Shown: positions 39,722-51,295 of the stretch, piece by piece | Layout: the number at the start of each line of letters is the position of its first letter | Numbering within the stretch: position 1 is the stretch's first letter | Origin: Brugia malayi | Lineage: Eukaryota; Nematoda; Chromadorea; Rhabditida; Onchocercidae | Assembly (NCBI RefSeq): GCF_000002995.4 | Contig: NW_025062475.1 | Coordinates: 2,232,001 to 2,296,000 of the forward strand | DNA length: 64,000 bases | Direction of reading: 5' to 3' | Made by a program: the position numbers and the translations under genes | Notes under the pieces: generated by a model | Databases searched by the model: none | What the model saw: only the letters and a program-made list of their open reading frames with translations | Told to the model about the DNA's origin: nothing

Positions 39722-42700
39722 AAAAGAAAAAACAGAAAAGTCATCACCTGATTTGCTAGGGAGAAATCAACATTATAAAAGGCCAGCGATCGGTTTTCTT
39801 CGTTTGGTTTGGGTGGCAATACAAGTCCGTCATTACTGTAAACAGAGTAAGAATAAGGAGCTGGTAATTACACACATAATTTCACACTATAATAAAAACC
39901 AATAAATTGATAACAACTTTTATTGTTATTAGTCCTTTGGCCAATAACGTGAAATCAGATGCATAATTGCCAACTGTTCACAAATTTCAAATAATCGGAA
40001 TGTCGGCTTATAAAATCAATAAATTATTTTGATGCTATGTTGTTTCAACAAGGAATCTTAATGCTATATTTTATTTATTTAAAATACGGTATTATAATGA
40101 CAGCTACATTTTCATCACACTCCTTCCTTCCTACAAATGTTAATCCCATCACTATGAATATAAAAAGAATGTTCGATATCCCAAACAATGGGATAACCAA
40201 AAAATAAGTAAAGAAATAAAAGTTGAAAGGAAAAATTCACATAACAAAAATGTTTCAATAAGTAACAAAAAACCAACTTATGCAAATCCAGCTGTTTCAA
40301 ATCGGGTAATAGATGAATCGAGTCTGGTAGAGTTATTAACTTATTATTGTCTAATTTTAAGCGATGTAAACGTACGCATCGGCTAACACCTTCCGGTATT
40401 AATTCTAATTGATTATATGATAAATATAGTACTTGCAACTGAACTAATTTCCCGATACCGCTTGGTATACCTGCAAATATAGGTATTAAGTTCCTTTCTT
40501 CTTTAACAGTGCTCTTTATCACACCTGCTTCAAAGATGTTCTGAAGGGTTGTCTGTATCTTTCTCCAGAAAAGAAAATTTTTTTATAAACCGAAAAAATA
40601 ACCTTCAAAAGTTAGTTGATTGTCGCTAGCGTATAACCTTTGCAATTTAACCATTCGCACAATACTTTCAGGTAGGACTTTTAACTGGTTTGAAGAAACA
40701 TTCAGCGTTTCCAAGTTTTCCCACGGTGTCTCTTTTGATTCGATTTTTTTAATCTGTACGGATTGAGAAATTAGTCCAATTAATTAAACGATGCATTGAC
40801 ATATAAAAGTAAATAAACTCTATGTAGAAATTGATATTAATTCAGTGCAATGCACGTTTACGCAATCATAAGTGGCTCCCTTCAGTCTTCCGGATGAATC
40901 ATGCATACAAAAATCAAATTTCACACAATCAAAATAATGCCGAACCATATGCTTCACTTTTAGTTGAAAATTGCTTAGCAACTACAGCGAAAATAAGAAG
41001 TTAAATAAAACACCTGGTTGTGGCTGATGTCAAGCTTTCGAAGTTTTTTCAATTTATATAAGCAATCCGGCACCTCAGGTAAATTGTTATGAGAAAAATC
41101 AACATCCTAAAAAAATTAGTAGCAGATGTCGATAAAGATACGTGAGCATCAGGATTATCTTACATTCAGGCTCGCAGATACTCACTGTATTTGCAATACG
41201 ACTCTTTCACAAAGGATTCATGAAACTGACTGCAAAATCATTCCGTAGAATTTTCAGTGAATAATTACGCAAGTGAAATGTACCTGTAAGTTATCCAAAT
41301 CGTCCAACGTGGGAGGAATATTCTCCAAAGTACGTGAAGTATTGCGCATATGTAACACCCGTAAAGCTTTCATACTGAAATTCCTACTCAGTTATTAAGC
41401 CCTAATATCTTTAATTTGTTTGTTTCAAATTTATAATTATCTACTTAATAAAAAATACCACTCAAAATCACCATATGATCGTCTTTCAATTAAAAAAATA
41501 TTTGAACAGTGCTAGTAATTTTCATTAGTCAAGTAAAATCTATTAAAAATGAATGATTTAATTCAGCGCTCCAAAAATATTTAAAAATTTTGGACAGAAA
41601 TGAGTTGAAAGAAAAAGTACCTAGGAAGCTGTTTTAGTTGAAAATGATGCAATGGATTATTGGATAGACGAAGAACTTGTAATGTCGTTAATCGCCGAAT
41701 TTGAGGGGGAAGCATTTCCAACTTGTTATTACTGAGATCCAAGTATAAAAGATCTATGAGATTTGAAAATACCTAAAAATATCAAAATATGACATAGAAC
41801 AGAATACACATTCCTTCAGCAGTCTTACTTTGATTCAAAAAATACTCCCAAAGTATTATTTCTTATTTACCATGCATTGAAGATCTAAACATTTTCGTCC
41901 TGTATTTATGTAAACAACCGTTAAAAAACAAATACTTACTGCGTTCGGTATATTCTCTATGTTATTGTGGCTTAAATTTAGTACAATAGCACATTTTGCA
42001 TACTCCAAATTCGGTGGTACTTCACGAAGAGTATTGTGACTAAAGTCTATTATTGTCAAGTCCTTCATCCGAAATATATCAGTAGGAATACCCGATGTTT
42101 TAATCTGAAAATAAATGTTGTGCTTTTTATCAAACTTCATTTGAATATTATATACTTAATAAGGATAAAACTGTTCCAATTCAGATACATAAGCGAAAAT
42201 TCAGTAGCGAATTTCTTAAGACCTCCTTTGTTCTATTTTTCTTACTTGATTATGTCGTACAATAACAGAACGTAAGCGTGGCAAATCAGAAAGCTCTCCA
42301 TGAACACTTGATAATGTATTACAGGTCATTTGCAGATGCTCCAGGTTTGTTAATCGTGACAGTTCATCCGGCACCTATAAAACAGCTCTTCTAATTTACA
42401 ACAAACCTATAAACTACTCGAAATCACAGTCATTTCATCTATTTTTCTATCAAATTAAATAAATGTAATGTCTAAGAAAAATATGTATACCCTTTCCAAA
42501 CAAGCATGGTTCAACTTTAGCCATGTCATCTGCGTCATTTGTTCAACTTCTACCGGAAAACAATCACCCTAAAGAATGAAACACATAAATAAATTAAATT
42601 TGGCAAAGACAGCGAATAACAATTAGTAAAAATCTTTTTTTCACTTATTTTCATTAACCTTTAATTTTTATTAACATTTTTCTTTGCAAAATTTGATAAG

Positions 42701-42773
42701 AAAACAAACTAACCGAGAAGTCATTATATGAAAAATCGATTCCTTTTACAAATGGTAATACACCTGTAGACAT
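31280..42773 (-). CDS. fli-1: Flightless-1 homologue (LRR + gelsolin repeats)
   Basis: Twenty-nine exons, 5' to 3': 42714-42773, 42491-42568, 42246-42374, 41940-42104, 41621-41772, 41284-41374, 41014-41106, 40603-40753, 40278-40470, 39748-39835, 39308-39454, 37733-37816, 37256-37435, 36664-36788, 36349-36480, 36110-36248, 35654-35780, 35106-35251, 34899-35000, 34433-34524, 34219-34306, 33979-34119, 33558-33758, 33147-33248, 32877-33018, 32312-32526, 31936-32142, 31537-31650, 31280-31423. They join into 1275 aa, close to the human length. Residues 1-370 are leucine-rich repeats ([15 protein letters not shown] at the start; [21 protein letters not shown]). A basic linker follows (residues 400-477, FLRRRRMQ), then gelsolin-like domains to the end ([61 protein letters not shown]). 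Flightless-1 binds actin, Ras and nuclear-receptor coactivators. Introns hold two unusual remnants, listed separately. Confidence 0.96.
31733..31800 (-). pseudogene. Decayed copy of a fli-1 exon segment in fli-1 intron
   Basis: The intron 31651-31935 contains about 65 bp aligning at roughly 80% with 31987-32050, part of exon 31936-32142 (last gelsolin domain). The best shared block is CTTGTGAAATTTAAGA, with GGAATA before it and CATTAG after. The copy sits on the same strand about 250 bp 3' of its source in minus sense and has no usable splice sites. Confidence 0.75.
34327..34356. repeat. T11-A13 palindrome bounded by CTG/CAG
   Basis: CTG, eleven T, thirteen A, CAG form a self-complementary block in a fli-1 intron. 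Similar T-run/A-run palindromes end the twin APC5 intron elements. Confidence 0.8.
35338..35491 (+). pseudogene. Frameshifted acidic coding remnant inside fli-1 intron
   Basis: On the strand opposite fli-1, within intron 35252-35653, the plus strand reads [15 protein letters not shown]. After a one-base shift it continues [18 protein letters not shown] and [14 protein letters not shown], then a TAA stop at 35489-35491. The codon pattern and acidic, helical composition are unlike the surrounding A/T-rich intron. An AATAAA lies about 110 bp downstream. I do not recognise the parent protein. The uninterrupted frame apart from the shift suggests a piece of retrocopied or duplicated 3'-terminal coding sequence. 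Confidence 0.55.
37817..39307 (-). other. Longest fli-1 intron (1.5 kb)
   Basis: This intron separates the basic linker exon from the exon leading into the first gelsolin domain. I see no exon, repeat array or recognisable nested gene in it; the sequence is ordinary A+T-rich intron with a few homopolymer runs. Confidence 0.6.
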
Positions 42774-44019
42774 TTTCCTTTGCTTATTTCCCACCTTTAT
42801 TGTATAAATGTAAATTACATCAGTTAATTACCATCAAACTGCCCACATAAACACTGTTAACAAATAGTCGTCGTTATGCATGTATCTCTGTATACCTATA
42901 AATGACATGAAATGTTTCATTTCTTTAACTTCTTATTAAAACATAACATTCATAAACGTTTCATAAAAATCTGTAAACGATGTAACACATATCATGATTA
43001 AATATTTAAATTAATTGCTGAATAATCACTTTCTGGTAACGTAACATTCTTCATTATATCTTCACGTAGCGCTTATAAGTTAGAAATACATAAAATACAA
43101 AACAAAAATATTTATAGAATATTACATCTAATCATACCATAAAACTTCGCAAAAAAAAAAGATTATCATAAAAAAAAAATCAATAAAAAAATCACGGTGA
43201 AAAATTAACAGAAAAGGAAAAAATTGATAATCACGCATTAACGATGATGCAAAATTCTACGTACGTCACCTAGTAAATCTTTCTCAATCAAGGTCTTTTC
43301 TCTTTATATCTTTACAATTCCTTTTATTTCTTACAATCATTATTTCTTACTTTAACCTCTTTCACTAATCGGTGTCTAGTGATATTAGGATTAGAGTAGC
43401 AGTACAGGATATTTCTTCATTAATGTTGTAAATGTAAACTATTAGATTTTGGTATTCAAATTTATTATTCAAAAAAAAAAAAAAAAAGATCTGTTAAATA
43501 TTAAATATAAATTAAATTTTCAAATAAACGAACTATTCACTAAATTAGTATGTTATTTTCCATTAAGCAATTTAGAGTGCTAAATATAATTTAAGAAAGA
43601 GTAAAATTTCTCACTTCAATGTACTCTTTTGATACTATACGTTAATCATTTATCTGTACACTTTCTCACATAAATTTGATAATTGTCAAATTTAAACCAT
43701 TTTTTACTATTGTGAAGAAATTATTGGTGATAAAAATACACCACAAAAATACTTAGTAATAAATATATCAGTTTGTAATCTATTGCATTATCAAATTTAT
43801 CAATAATAAGTAATCCATTCATCAATACATTGATAAATTTAATAATAATGATACATAAAACTACATAATATTGAAAAATGAACAAAATATAATGAAGCAT
43901 TTGCGATTGCTTTATATATACGTTTGCTAAAAATAATTTTTGCAAAAATTTGTTGATAAATTAATTTTTAAAATTAAACAATTAATAATAGATGGTAAAA
44001 TTTAAAATGTAATTTTACA

Positions 44020-44044
44020 ACACACACACACAGACAGACAGACA
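44020..44044. repeat. CA / CAGA microsatellite
   Basis: (CA)6 followed by (CAGA)3 in the fli-1/nxf-1 intergenic region. Confidence 0.85.
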
Positions 44045-45207
44045 TCTATGCAAGTTACATTAATCAATCTTTCAGCTGTTTAAAAATGGTTTTTTTTTTT
44101 TTTTTTTTTAAATTATCCCTTTGTATATATGTCTAGCTAACATTGATTATTACTTAGATAGCAATGACATATGCTATCATCAAAATTTGACTCTTTTCTT
44201 AAAGAAAAAAAATTTTTTTTCTTTCGTCCATAATTTATTTTTTTTTTTTCATAATTAAAGATCAAATTATTTAGGGAAGATAAGTTTGATTAACTTCAAA
44301 AATATATATTTTGACAGTTCTATGAATGAACACTTTTTTATGTCATGTTATATGATTCAAATGTTACGATTTGTTTTGTTAACCAATATTTTTTGACTAA
44401 TTAATATGATTTAAAAAAAAAAAAAGTGTAAAATTCTCCCATAGAAAAGTTCTAACAGACATGAAGAATCTGACATTTATTCAAATAATTAACATGAAAA
44501 TCAAACTTTCCAGAATAATTAATTGATCCAAACGTTGCGTTATACTTTAATGTAAAATTTTTTCTTTTCTTAACTTTTTGATTATAAAACATTAACTGTA
44601 TTCTGCATGTATTATTAAAATTATAAAATATAATCTTTCCAATTTACTCATTTTAACTTTCACAAAAATTGATTTCAGTATGAACAACGATATAAAACAA
44701 ATAGATGTAAAATGTTACATTCAATAACTATTAATTGCTCTTTAGAAATTTGCTGATAGAGAAAAAAGGAGATAAGTAATGTATGAACAAAAATTGATCT
44801 ATGAAATGAATCAACCAATTCAATCAATTAATTAATAAATTAGATCAATCAATCAACCAATTGGTTGATCGAATAAATTAATCGGTCTGCAAAAACGATC
44901 GCATATAACTGCTAACATTCAAATGATAAAACTGTAACTTATCAAATAATTCAGGCATTGATATGTTATTCAGAGTGAAATTGTGTCTATTTATCTGTTT
45001 GTTTGTTTTTTGTTTAATCGAGAATTAATCGTAAATTAATTTGTCAAAAATCCAAATATAATATTAAATGAATGACAACGAAAGTTTCGCACACTAAACA
45101 AACTAAGCATTCAGTTTTTCAATACTTTATGAGACAATTAGTTGCATATGATGCTGGAGAATTTTTGATGGACCGGGTTAATTGAAGTTGTTTACCTGCA
45201 ATAAGAC

Positions 45208-45300
45208 AGGCTGGTGTGTGATTTTTGTTGTTGGGGCTGGGTTGATTCGGTTGTGTACCACGGTGGGGCGGGGTTGTTGTGAGTGGATGTGATTATTGGG
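45208..45300 (+). promoter_or_regulatory. G-rich patch with GC box upstream of nxf-1
   Basis: In otherwise 70% or more A+T DNA this 90 bp stretch carries four G3-G4 runs on the plus strand (TTGGGGCTGGG and GGTGGGGCGGGG). They include a perfect GC-box/KLF-type core GGGGCGGGG at 45265-45273. It lies about 460 bp upstream of the nxf-1 ATG. It could be a promoter element or form a G-quadruplex; both are inference. Confidence 0.45.
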
Positions 45301-45738
45301 TAGTGTAATATAAGTACTGAAGTATTTAATGTCATGAGGAAATGATGTGAACTTATTAATGTTGAGAAATAGTGATTAATCTAGTAGATATTGGCTGATC
45401 AGTCAGGTGATTCATTACAGAATTGTGCTAGTAAACTGTGGCAGGTTAAATTTTAAGTTGCATATAGACATGCTTGGAATGCATTTATTGTCATATATGG
45501 TATTGTTTAACTTTTGCATATTAATGGTGAGAAGAGTGCTTGAATACTATAAAGATTTAGGATGACAATGTTTATAAACCGACAGATTATCTAGGATGAG
45601 TTATGGGCATGAAACTTGTTTCAGCTTGCTTCATTGTGCAGTCCTTCAGTTATGATCGATCAATTTGTCATGAAACTCTTATTCATTTAGTGTTGGACTT
45701 GTCCGCTTAAATAAGCTGTTTTCATTTTAGATAGCAGT

Positions 45739-48700
45739 ATGAGTCGACGTGGTGGTCATCAAAAATGGGATGCCAAGAAAATGACAATGAAAAAGCTCAT
45801 TTATTATGATAGCGACTTAGCATCGAGGTTTGATGATGATGATGACGATGGAAAAGTGAGTTTGTTTTTAAGTTTGACTTGTGGAAATTGTTTTTTTTTT
45901 TTTATTTTTTATTTTCAACATCACATTAGTGATAGTGATTTATGGGACTGATATTACTGTTTAAACCAAAACAGCCCTACTAATTTAAACCTAAATAGTA
46001 GGACTGTTTTGTTGGTGCTGTTAAAACATCTTTTTTTCGGTTGGGGCAGAAAATACATCCGTCACATCGCTGCTTATACCGGATAATTAGGTGTTATGTG
46101 CTTATCGTTAAACGGTGACTGCAATGGCTTACGAAATTATTCAGCAAGATCTGATTGTTCATGCAGTATTCTACTTTTTTTTGTAGGATTTCGATCCGCG
46201 TTTCTTCCGAGTGCAGGGACGAAACGTGGGTGCTGGATATGGAAGAGGAGGAAGAGGTTCTGGAAGAGGTGTGATTCTAAATCATTACAGACGCTGTTTT
46301 ATTCCTGAAGTTAGACAAATAGTCATTATGGATTAGAACTTTGATTTGATTGTCTATTTCTGTAGTTGTAGGTAATGGAAGAGATCGCGTATCATTAAAA
46401 ATTCATCTTGATAACAGACGTGATAGGCAGTTGCAACGTGGTGCCGGTGGTAGTGCGACCACTACAGCAGTTGTTATGAATCAGATTAAGGTATGCACTT
46501 CCTTTGTGACTGGTGTGCTTTGAAATCTTAGGAATAGAAATTAATTGACTCTGAATTATTGTTTCAGGTTGTAAGAGGTGCTACAATTGGAAAGGATTTT
46601 ATTATGCGGTCAATCGGACAATATGTCGACGACGTAAAACCTTTGTTGTTCAGAGTGGATCGAGGAGACATAACATTTTTTGTTGAGGACGATGACGTAA
46701 ATCAAATTGTTTACTAATAATTCATTCCTTTAATTAGATATTAGTGTTTCTTTTAAATCACTTCTTGGTATTTCATGAGATATTTTCTCTGTAAGTCCTG
46801 AGCTGAATGGCACTTAGTAATTCAGCATAAAAGTTTGTAAACAGTTCTAGTCTAGACTTATTTCATTCTATTCTAGTGTTGTTGTAGCTTAGCCTACACG
46901 AAGCCTTGGCCATATGATTTTTGATTTTGTAGGATTGTAATTATTATTATTCAGACAGCTGCGGCAATCCATGCTATATCAAGGCGTGTCCGAGATCCGA
47001 ATACAAATGCACCAATTACCTTTTTATTATCACGTGTATCAGCTGGTTTTGCTACCATATCAATGAATGAAAGAGATCTAATTGCGGTTTCTGTTTAATT
47101 ATTCGTTTGGTGATTTTAATAGAGAAATGTTAGAGGATTCCGAGGTTTTAAGTTTTCAATTGTTTCCGTTGTCAAAAATTCTAACTCGATAAATCTCTTT
47201 ATAGTTTTTTTCTCAAATTAGCGGAAAAAATTGTAAATAATGCGCATCGTTTCAGGAATGTTTGAAGAAACGCTATAACGCGGAAACACACGCTCTTGAT
47301 TTGAGTGAATTTGGTTTAGATGAATGTAAGTTTAATACTTTTTCTTGTCTGATTTCTGAAAAAGCAGGTGCACTATGTTAACTAGATTTGATTTGTGACT
47401 TGATTATTTCAAAGTCCAAATTTTTACAGAAGTAAATGAAATAAGTTAAGTCTTCATGATTCGTTAATGGGTTTTCGATTTGTCTCACGGTTGGTTTTCA
47501 AAGATGGTAGTTTCTCCTTTGATCTAGCAATCTAATTTGTTGGCAGCAGGTTATCACAAATGACTCGAAAAGTCGTTAACGCTGTTAGAAAGCGGTTGAG
47601 GCAAAAATCCATCCGTTTATCTGACATATGGAAAGAGATAGTTTATAAATTTGTTCTTTTGTTTTCAAATAGCTCCACTGCTATCAGTTTGAATGTTTCA
47701 GTGTTCCGAACGAGAAGTTTGCATCTTTCTTTAACTCGTAACAATATTATGATGGCAGTTGTCGATTTGATCGACCAATACTATGGAGGTGTAACTGCCT
47801 TAAGCATGAAGGTTTTTATTTATGTAGTGCAATACTCTCAAAAATTAGCTGTCCCTAAAATCGTACTTAGAAGGGTATTTACCCAAAGTATAATAGTTTT
47901 TGGATTGTGTTCCGATAAGGGATGTAATGAATATGTGATTATGTAAGAGTGTGGGAATGAACTCCGAATGGAATTGGTCTTTTTTTTTTATTTTACAAAG
48001 ATGAAGACAGCTTTGTCTGTTCTGTAATATCCTATCTTCTACTCTATTTTTAGGGTAATCGCCTTCGCTTTTTGGATTTCTTTGCATGTCTTCTTTATCG
48101 CATCAAAAATGTAAAAACATTGGATTTATCGGCTAATCAGGTAGATAGCACTATTTTGATTTCTTAGATTTCGTCCTTTTTTTTCTTTACTTGTTCAAAA
48201 CTTTCAATAGCTAATGACGTGACATTCGAGTCATAGTGGTTGTCAGTAGCCTGTCTCTGCAAATATTTGGTTTGCAAAAGTAAAATTATTGTTTGTGTAA
48301 ATCAAGAAATGAGGTCCGTGTTAATTCAGATCGACAAGGAATCGGAATTGGAGAAGCTGAAAGGATGGCCAGTTGAAACGTTATTTTTTGAAAATAATCC
48401 CTTATGTGGTTCATATTCATCAGCAGAAACTTATTTAAGGTTATCAGTTGTTTATGGGGAGTTATTCTTTTCGTTCATAGCACTGCTTCAAGCAAATGCA
48501 TCTATGGTGTTCAGACTATTAAATTTTATTAAATTTTTGGTGAAATGGAACTTGGCTCATTCTTTAAATACTTATCCATAGAAATATTTTCTTGGTTTCA
48601 TATTTCATTTCATATATGGTGGATGGATATTTATGTGTGCATCCATACATTATATAATATAAGAATGTTCTCTCGATTACAGCGCTGTTCATCGCGTCTT

Positions 48701-51295
48701 TCCGAAGGTGACCATGTTGGTAAGTCTTTTTCTTTCATGAAGAAACTCATTTATCGAGCTGTTCTGCATATTAACTAGAGTTTCTATTTTACATTGTTTT
48801 ACATGATTGGATCAGTATGGTGAAAATTTTTTGGGATTGGATTACTTTATTGCATGTAATACGTTTTTTATTCATCGGAATTATGTACAGATGATTATGA
48901 AAGAATTATACAAACTTTATTATGCAAAGGACTTCTATTAGTTCTTGTATTCATAGCATGAAATAATTGCTCTTTCTTATCCCAGATGTTTTTAGGATGG
49001 TATTCCGGTTCAACGATCTGTTTCATCCATTGTACCAGATTTAGATGAAAATGCTAAGCTACCACTGTTTAAAGTAAATATTTTTTTTCCAATTGGTTTC
49101 TATACCAGCTGCAAAATCGTTGCATAATTATCTAGAATTACTGTTGATTTTTCGAGCAGAATGTGAGACTGTCCAGTTTCTCTGATTGCTGATTGATTTA
49201 TAAAATTCACGGCCAATCCTTAAAGTTTCTGTTGTTTTTAGCCAAGTTTTTACGGCACCGATGATCACCGTGCTCTTATTGAAGCATTCATTGTCGAATT
49301 TATGGTTGCATATGATGATCCGGATGTTAATAACAGGAAAAATTTGATTAATGCTTACGATGAAAATGTTAGTCGTATTTTTAATATTTTATGATTTTTA
49401 TAATGTGTTGTGGACTACGATCAAAAGATATTTCTAAATGGTTGATATATTCCAGTCTTCCATATATCATTCTTGCAATGACTTGCAGTGTTTTTCATTC
49501 TACAGCCTTATCATCTATCAGTATTGCTGAACTGGGATTGTTTTTTGCATCAGTTTTTGATTTTAGGCTACATTTACAGTGTGTGCGGAAAATTTAACAG
49601 ATGCAAATGAAAAGAAACCTTATTTCAACCCAGGGTTAGTATCATTTGTGTCATCGCCTTTCTTTATCTAATGCTTTACTTTATTTTTGTTTTGCTTTAC
49701 CACTCAAATGACAGTAGCTTAAATGATTTGCTTTTAATAATAAATGATGTGTTTTGACCATTTTGGAGGTCTCAGCGTATAGAATATTTTCACGCATTTA
49801 CTCATTATAACTGAAGGATGAAAATTTAGGATAAAAATTCCTTATAATGAAAGAATGGCAAAAACAAACACTGATATAATATTTTTTTATAGCATATATA
49901 GTACTTATCGTAAAACATCGCACAATATCAAATGTATGGAAAGATGGGAACGTTTTCGAGAAAAAGTAATATATAAGGGAGCCATGGATATTATTGTTGC
50001 TTTGCGGAAACTTCCAGCTACCAAGCATTTGATGGATACATTTTTGATTGACGTTTCTTTAATAACTGTAAGTTTAATGATTCTTTACCACAGTCATAGT
50101 TTTAACTGGAGATGTTTTATCGATTGCATTGGTGTTAACCGCCACTAGATAATAATATTGAGATTATTTTTTGTTGCATTCATTTCACTTAAGATATCTC
50201 ACTGCATTTTTGTAAGAGCAATTTCTAGGACAAGCACATGTGTTTCGCCGTTGAAGGTTTTTTTCGTGATGGTTTGGAAAAAGTTGGAGATGATGACGAA
50301 CTCAGATTCTTTTGTCGTAATTTTGTTGTTATTAACAAGGGTGATGGGTAAGTTTTCATTATTTCTGCAGACATTATATTTTTTGTTGGTAATGAGAGCA
50401 TAATAATAGGTATTGATAAGGTTCCGATTGGAAGTAGAAAAACTGTGTCCACTATAGCAGTGATAAATGTCTAATTTTAGAAAAGTTTTTCTTAAGAGTT
50501 GCTCAGCTGTTTGGCTGTTGCTCCTTTGTTCTAGTTTCAAACCACTTCATATTAGAAGTTTCATGACTTTATGATATCGCTCAGAAAATAAAATGCCTTA
50601 TCCTCAGAAAAATAGCAGTTGTCAATGACATGTTGTTTGTCAGTGGAGTATTTATGGAACGGATACAGCGGTATAAATCGATGGTGACGAATTCCTTAAA
50701 AGTTTGATCTTTTTCAATTTGCAACCTCTATTATAGTGTACCCATCGCTGAAAATGAATATAGAGCTTTTTTTGTGATTGCTTTTATTTACGTCACTGAC
50801 TGAAAATTATTACAAAAAAATATTACTATGAAAACATTTTTAGATACCTCCAGATGCTACAGTTGCAACAACAGATGCAATAGGTGGAATGTCCATAACG
50901 GATAATATTCAAAGCTCCGCAGTATCGGTCCCTCAGCAGCAGGAACCAACACCATCTGAACGTGCTGCGGCAGGTGACCGAGAAATGCAACAACAAATGG
51001 TTGATGCGTTTTGTCAAGAAAGTAGAATGAAACCAGAATGGTCTAAGAAATGTTTAATTGATCAGAATTGGAATTATGAGGTTTGTTTTAAGTTTTTTTT
51101 TTTTCTAATTTAAAAGTCGAATCAACGCATTGAAAAGTACATATCAAATATTTACTTCTCATTATTCATGTTTATCTGCCTTATAGTTCTCGATTTTTTC
51201 GTTGGTATGTGTATGCCCATTTGATATTTCAGGCTGCGGGGCAAGCATTTTTAGCTGTACGTGATAGGATTCCGGCTGAAGCTTTCCAAGAGTAA
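45739..51295 (+). CDS. nxf-1: Nuclear RNA export factor NXF1/TAP
   Basis: Eighteen exons: 45739-45855, 46187-46268, 46372-46490, 46568-46696, 46955-47086, 47256-47325, 47702-47811, 48054-48140, 48330-48439, 48683-48719, 48996-49073, 49242-49367, 49567-49634, 49893-50067, 50229-50347, 50608-50701, 50844-51080, 51233-51295; 650 aa (human 619). Domain order is that of TAP: basic Arg/Gly N-terminus (GYGRGGRGSGRG), RRM-like fold about 75-195 (FFVEDDD, DTAAAIHAI), leucine-rich repeats about 220-350 (KTLDLSANQ, LFFENNPLCG, FPKVTMLDG), NTF2-like domain about 357-555 (FYGTDDHRALIEAF, FAVEGFFRD, FFCRNFVVINKGDG), and a C-terminal UBA-like TAP-C domain (MVDAFCQESRM, EWSKKCLIDQNWNYE). NXF1 pairs with NXT1/p15 and carries spliced mRNA through nuclear pores. 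TTTTAG precedes the ATG by 8 bp, suggesting trans-splicing. Exons 46372, 49893 and 50608 have in-frame alternative splice sites. Confidence 0.95.
45966..46015 (+). repeat. Near-perfect hairpin in nxf-1 intron 1
   Basis: Left arm CCAAAACAGCCCTACTAATT plus TA and right arm TAAATAGTAGGACTGTTTTG plus TTGG are inverted copies around a 4-nt loop (AACC, 45988-45991). About 19 pairs form, interrupted by one bulged A and one C/A mismatch, with a two-base bulge at the base. It lies about 110 bp after the first donor site. Confidence 0.8.

Larger units (their letters stand above)
42774..45738. other. Divergent intergenic region, fli-1 / nxf-1
   Basis: About 3 kb between two start codons pointing away from each other, so it should contain both promoters. 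Most of it is A+T-rich without coding exons. It contains a short CA/CAGA microsatellite (44020-44044), an 18 bp perfect palindrome (44852-44869) and a striking G-rich patch (45208-45300). The strong local rise in G suggests the nxf-1 promoter is at the right end. Confidence 0.6.

Noticed and set aside
47560..47701. Open frame directly upstream of, and in frame with, nxf-1 exon 47702-47811
   Set aside because: Joining it to the previous exon breaks phase at all available acceptors, while the acceptor at 47701 gives a clean NXF1 alignment. It is read-through of the intron.
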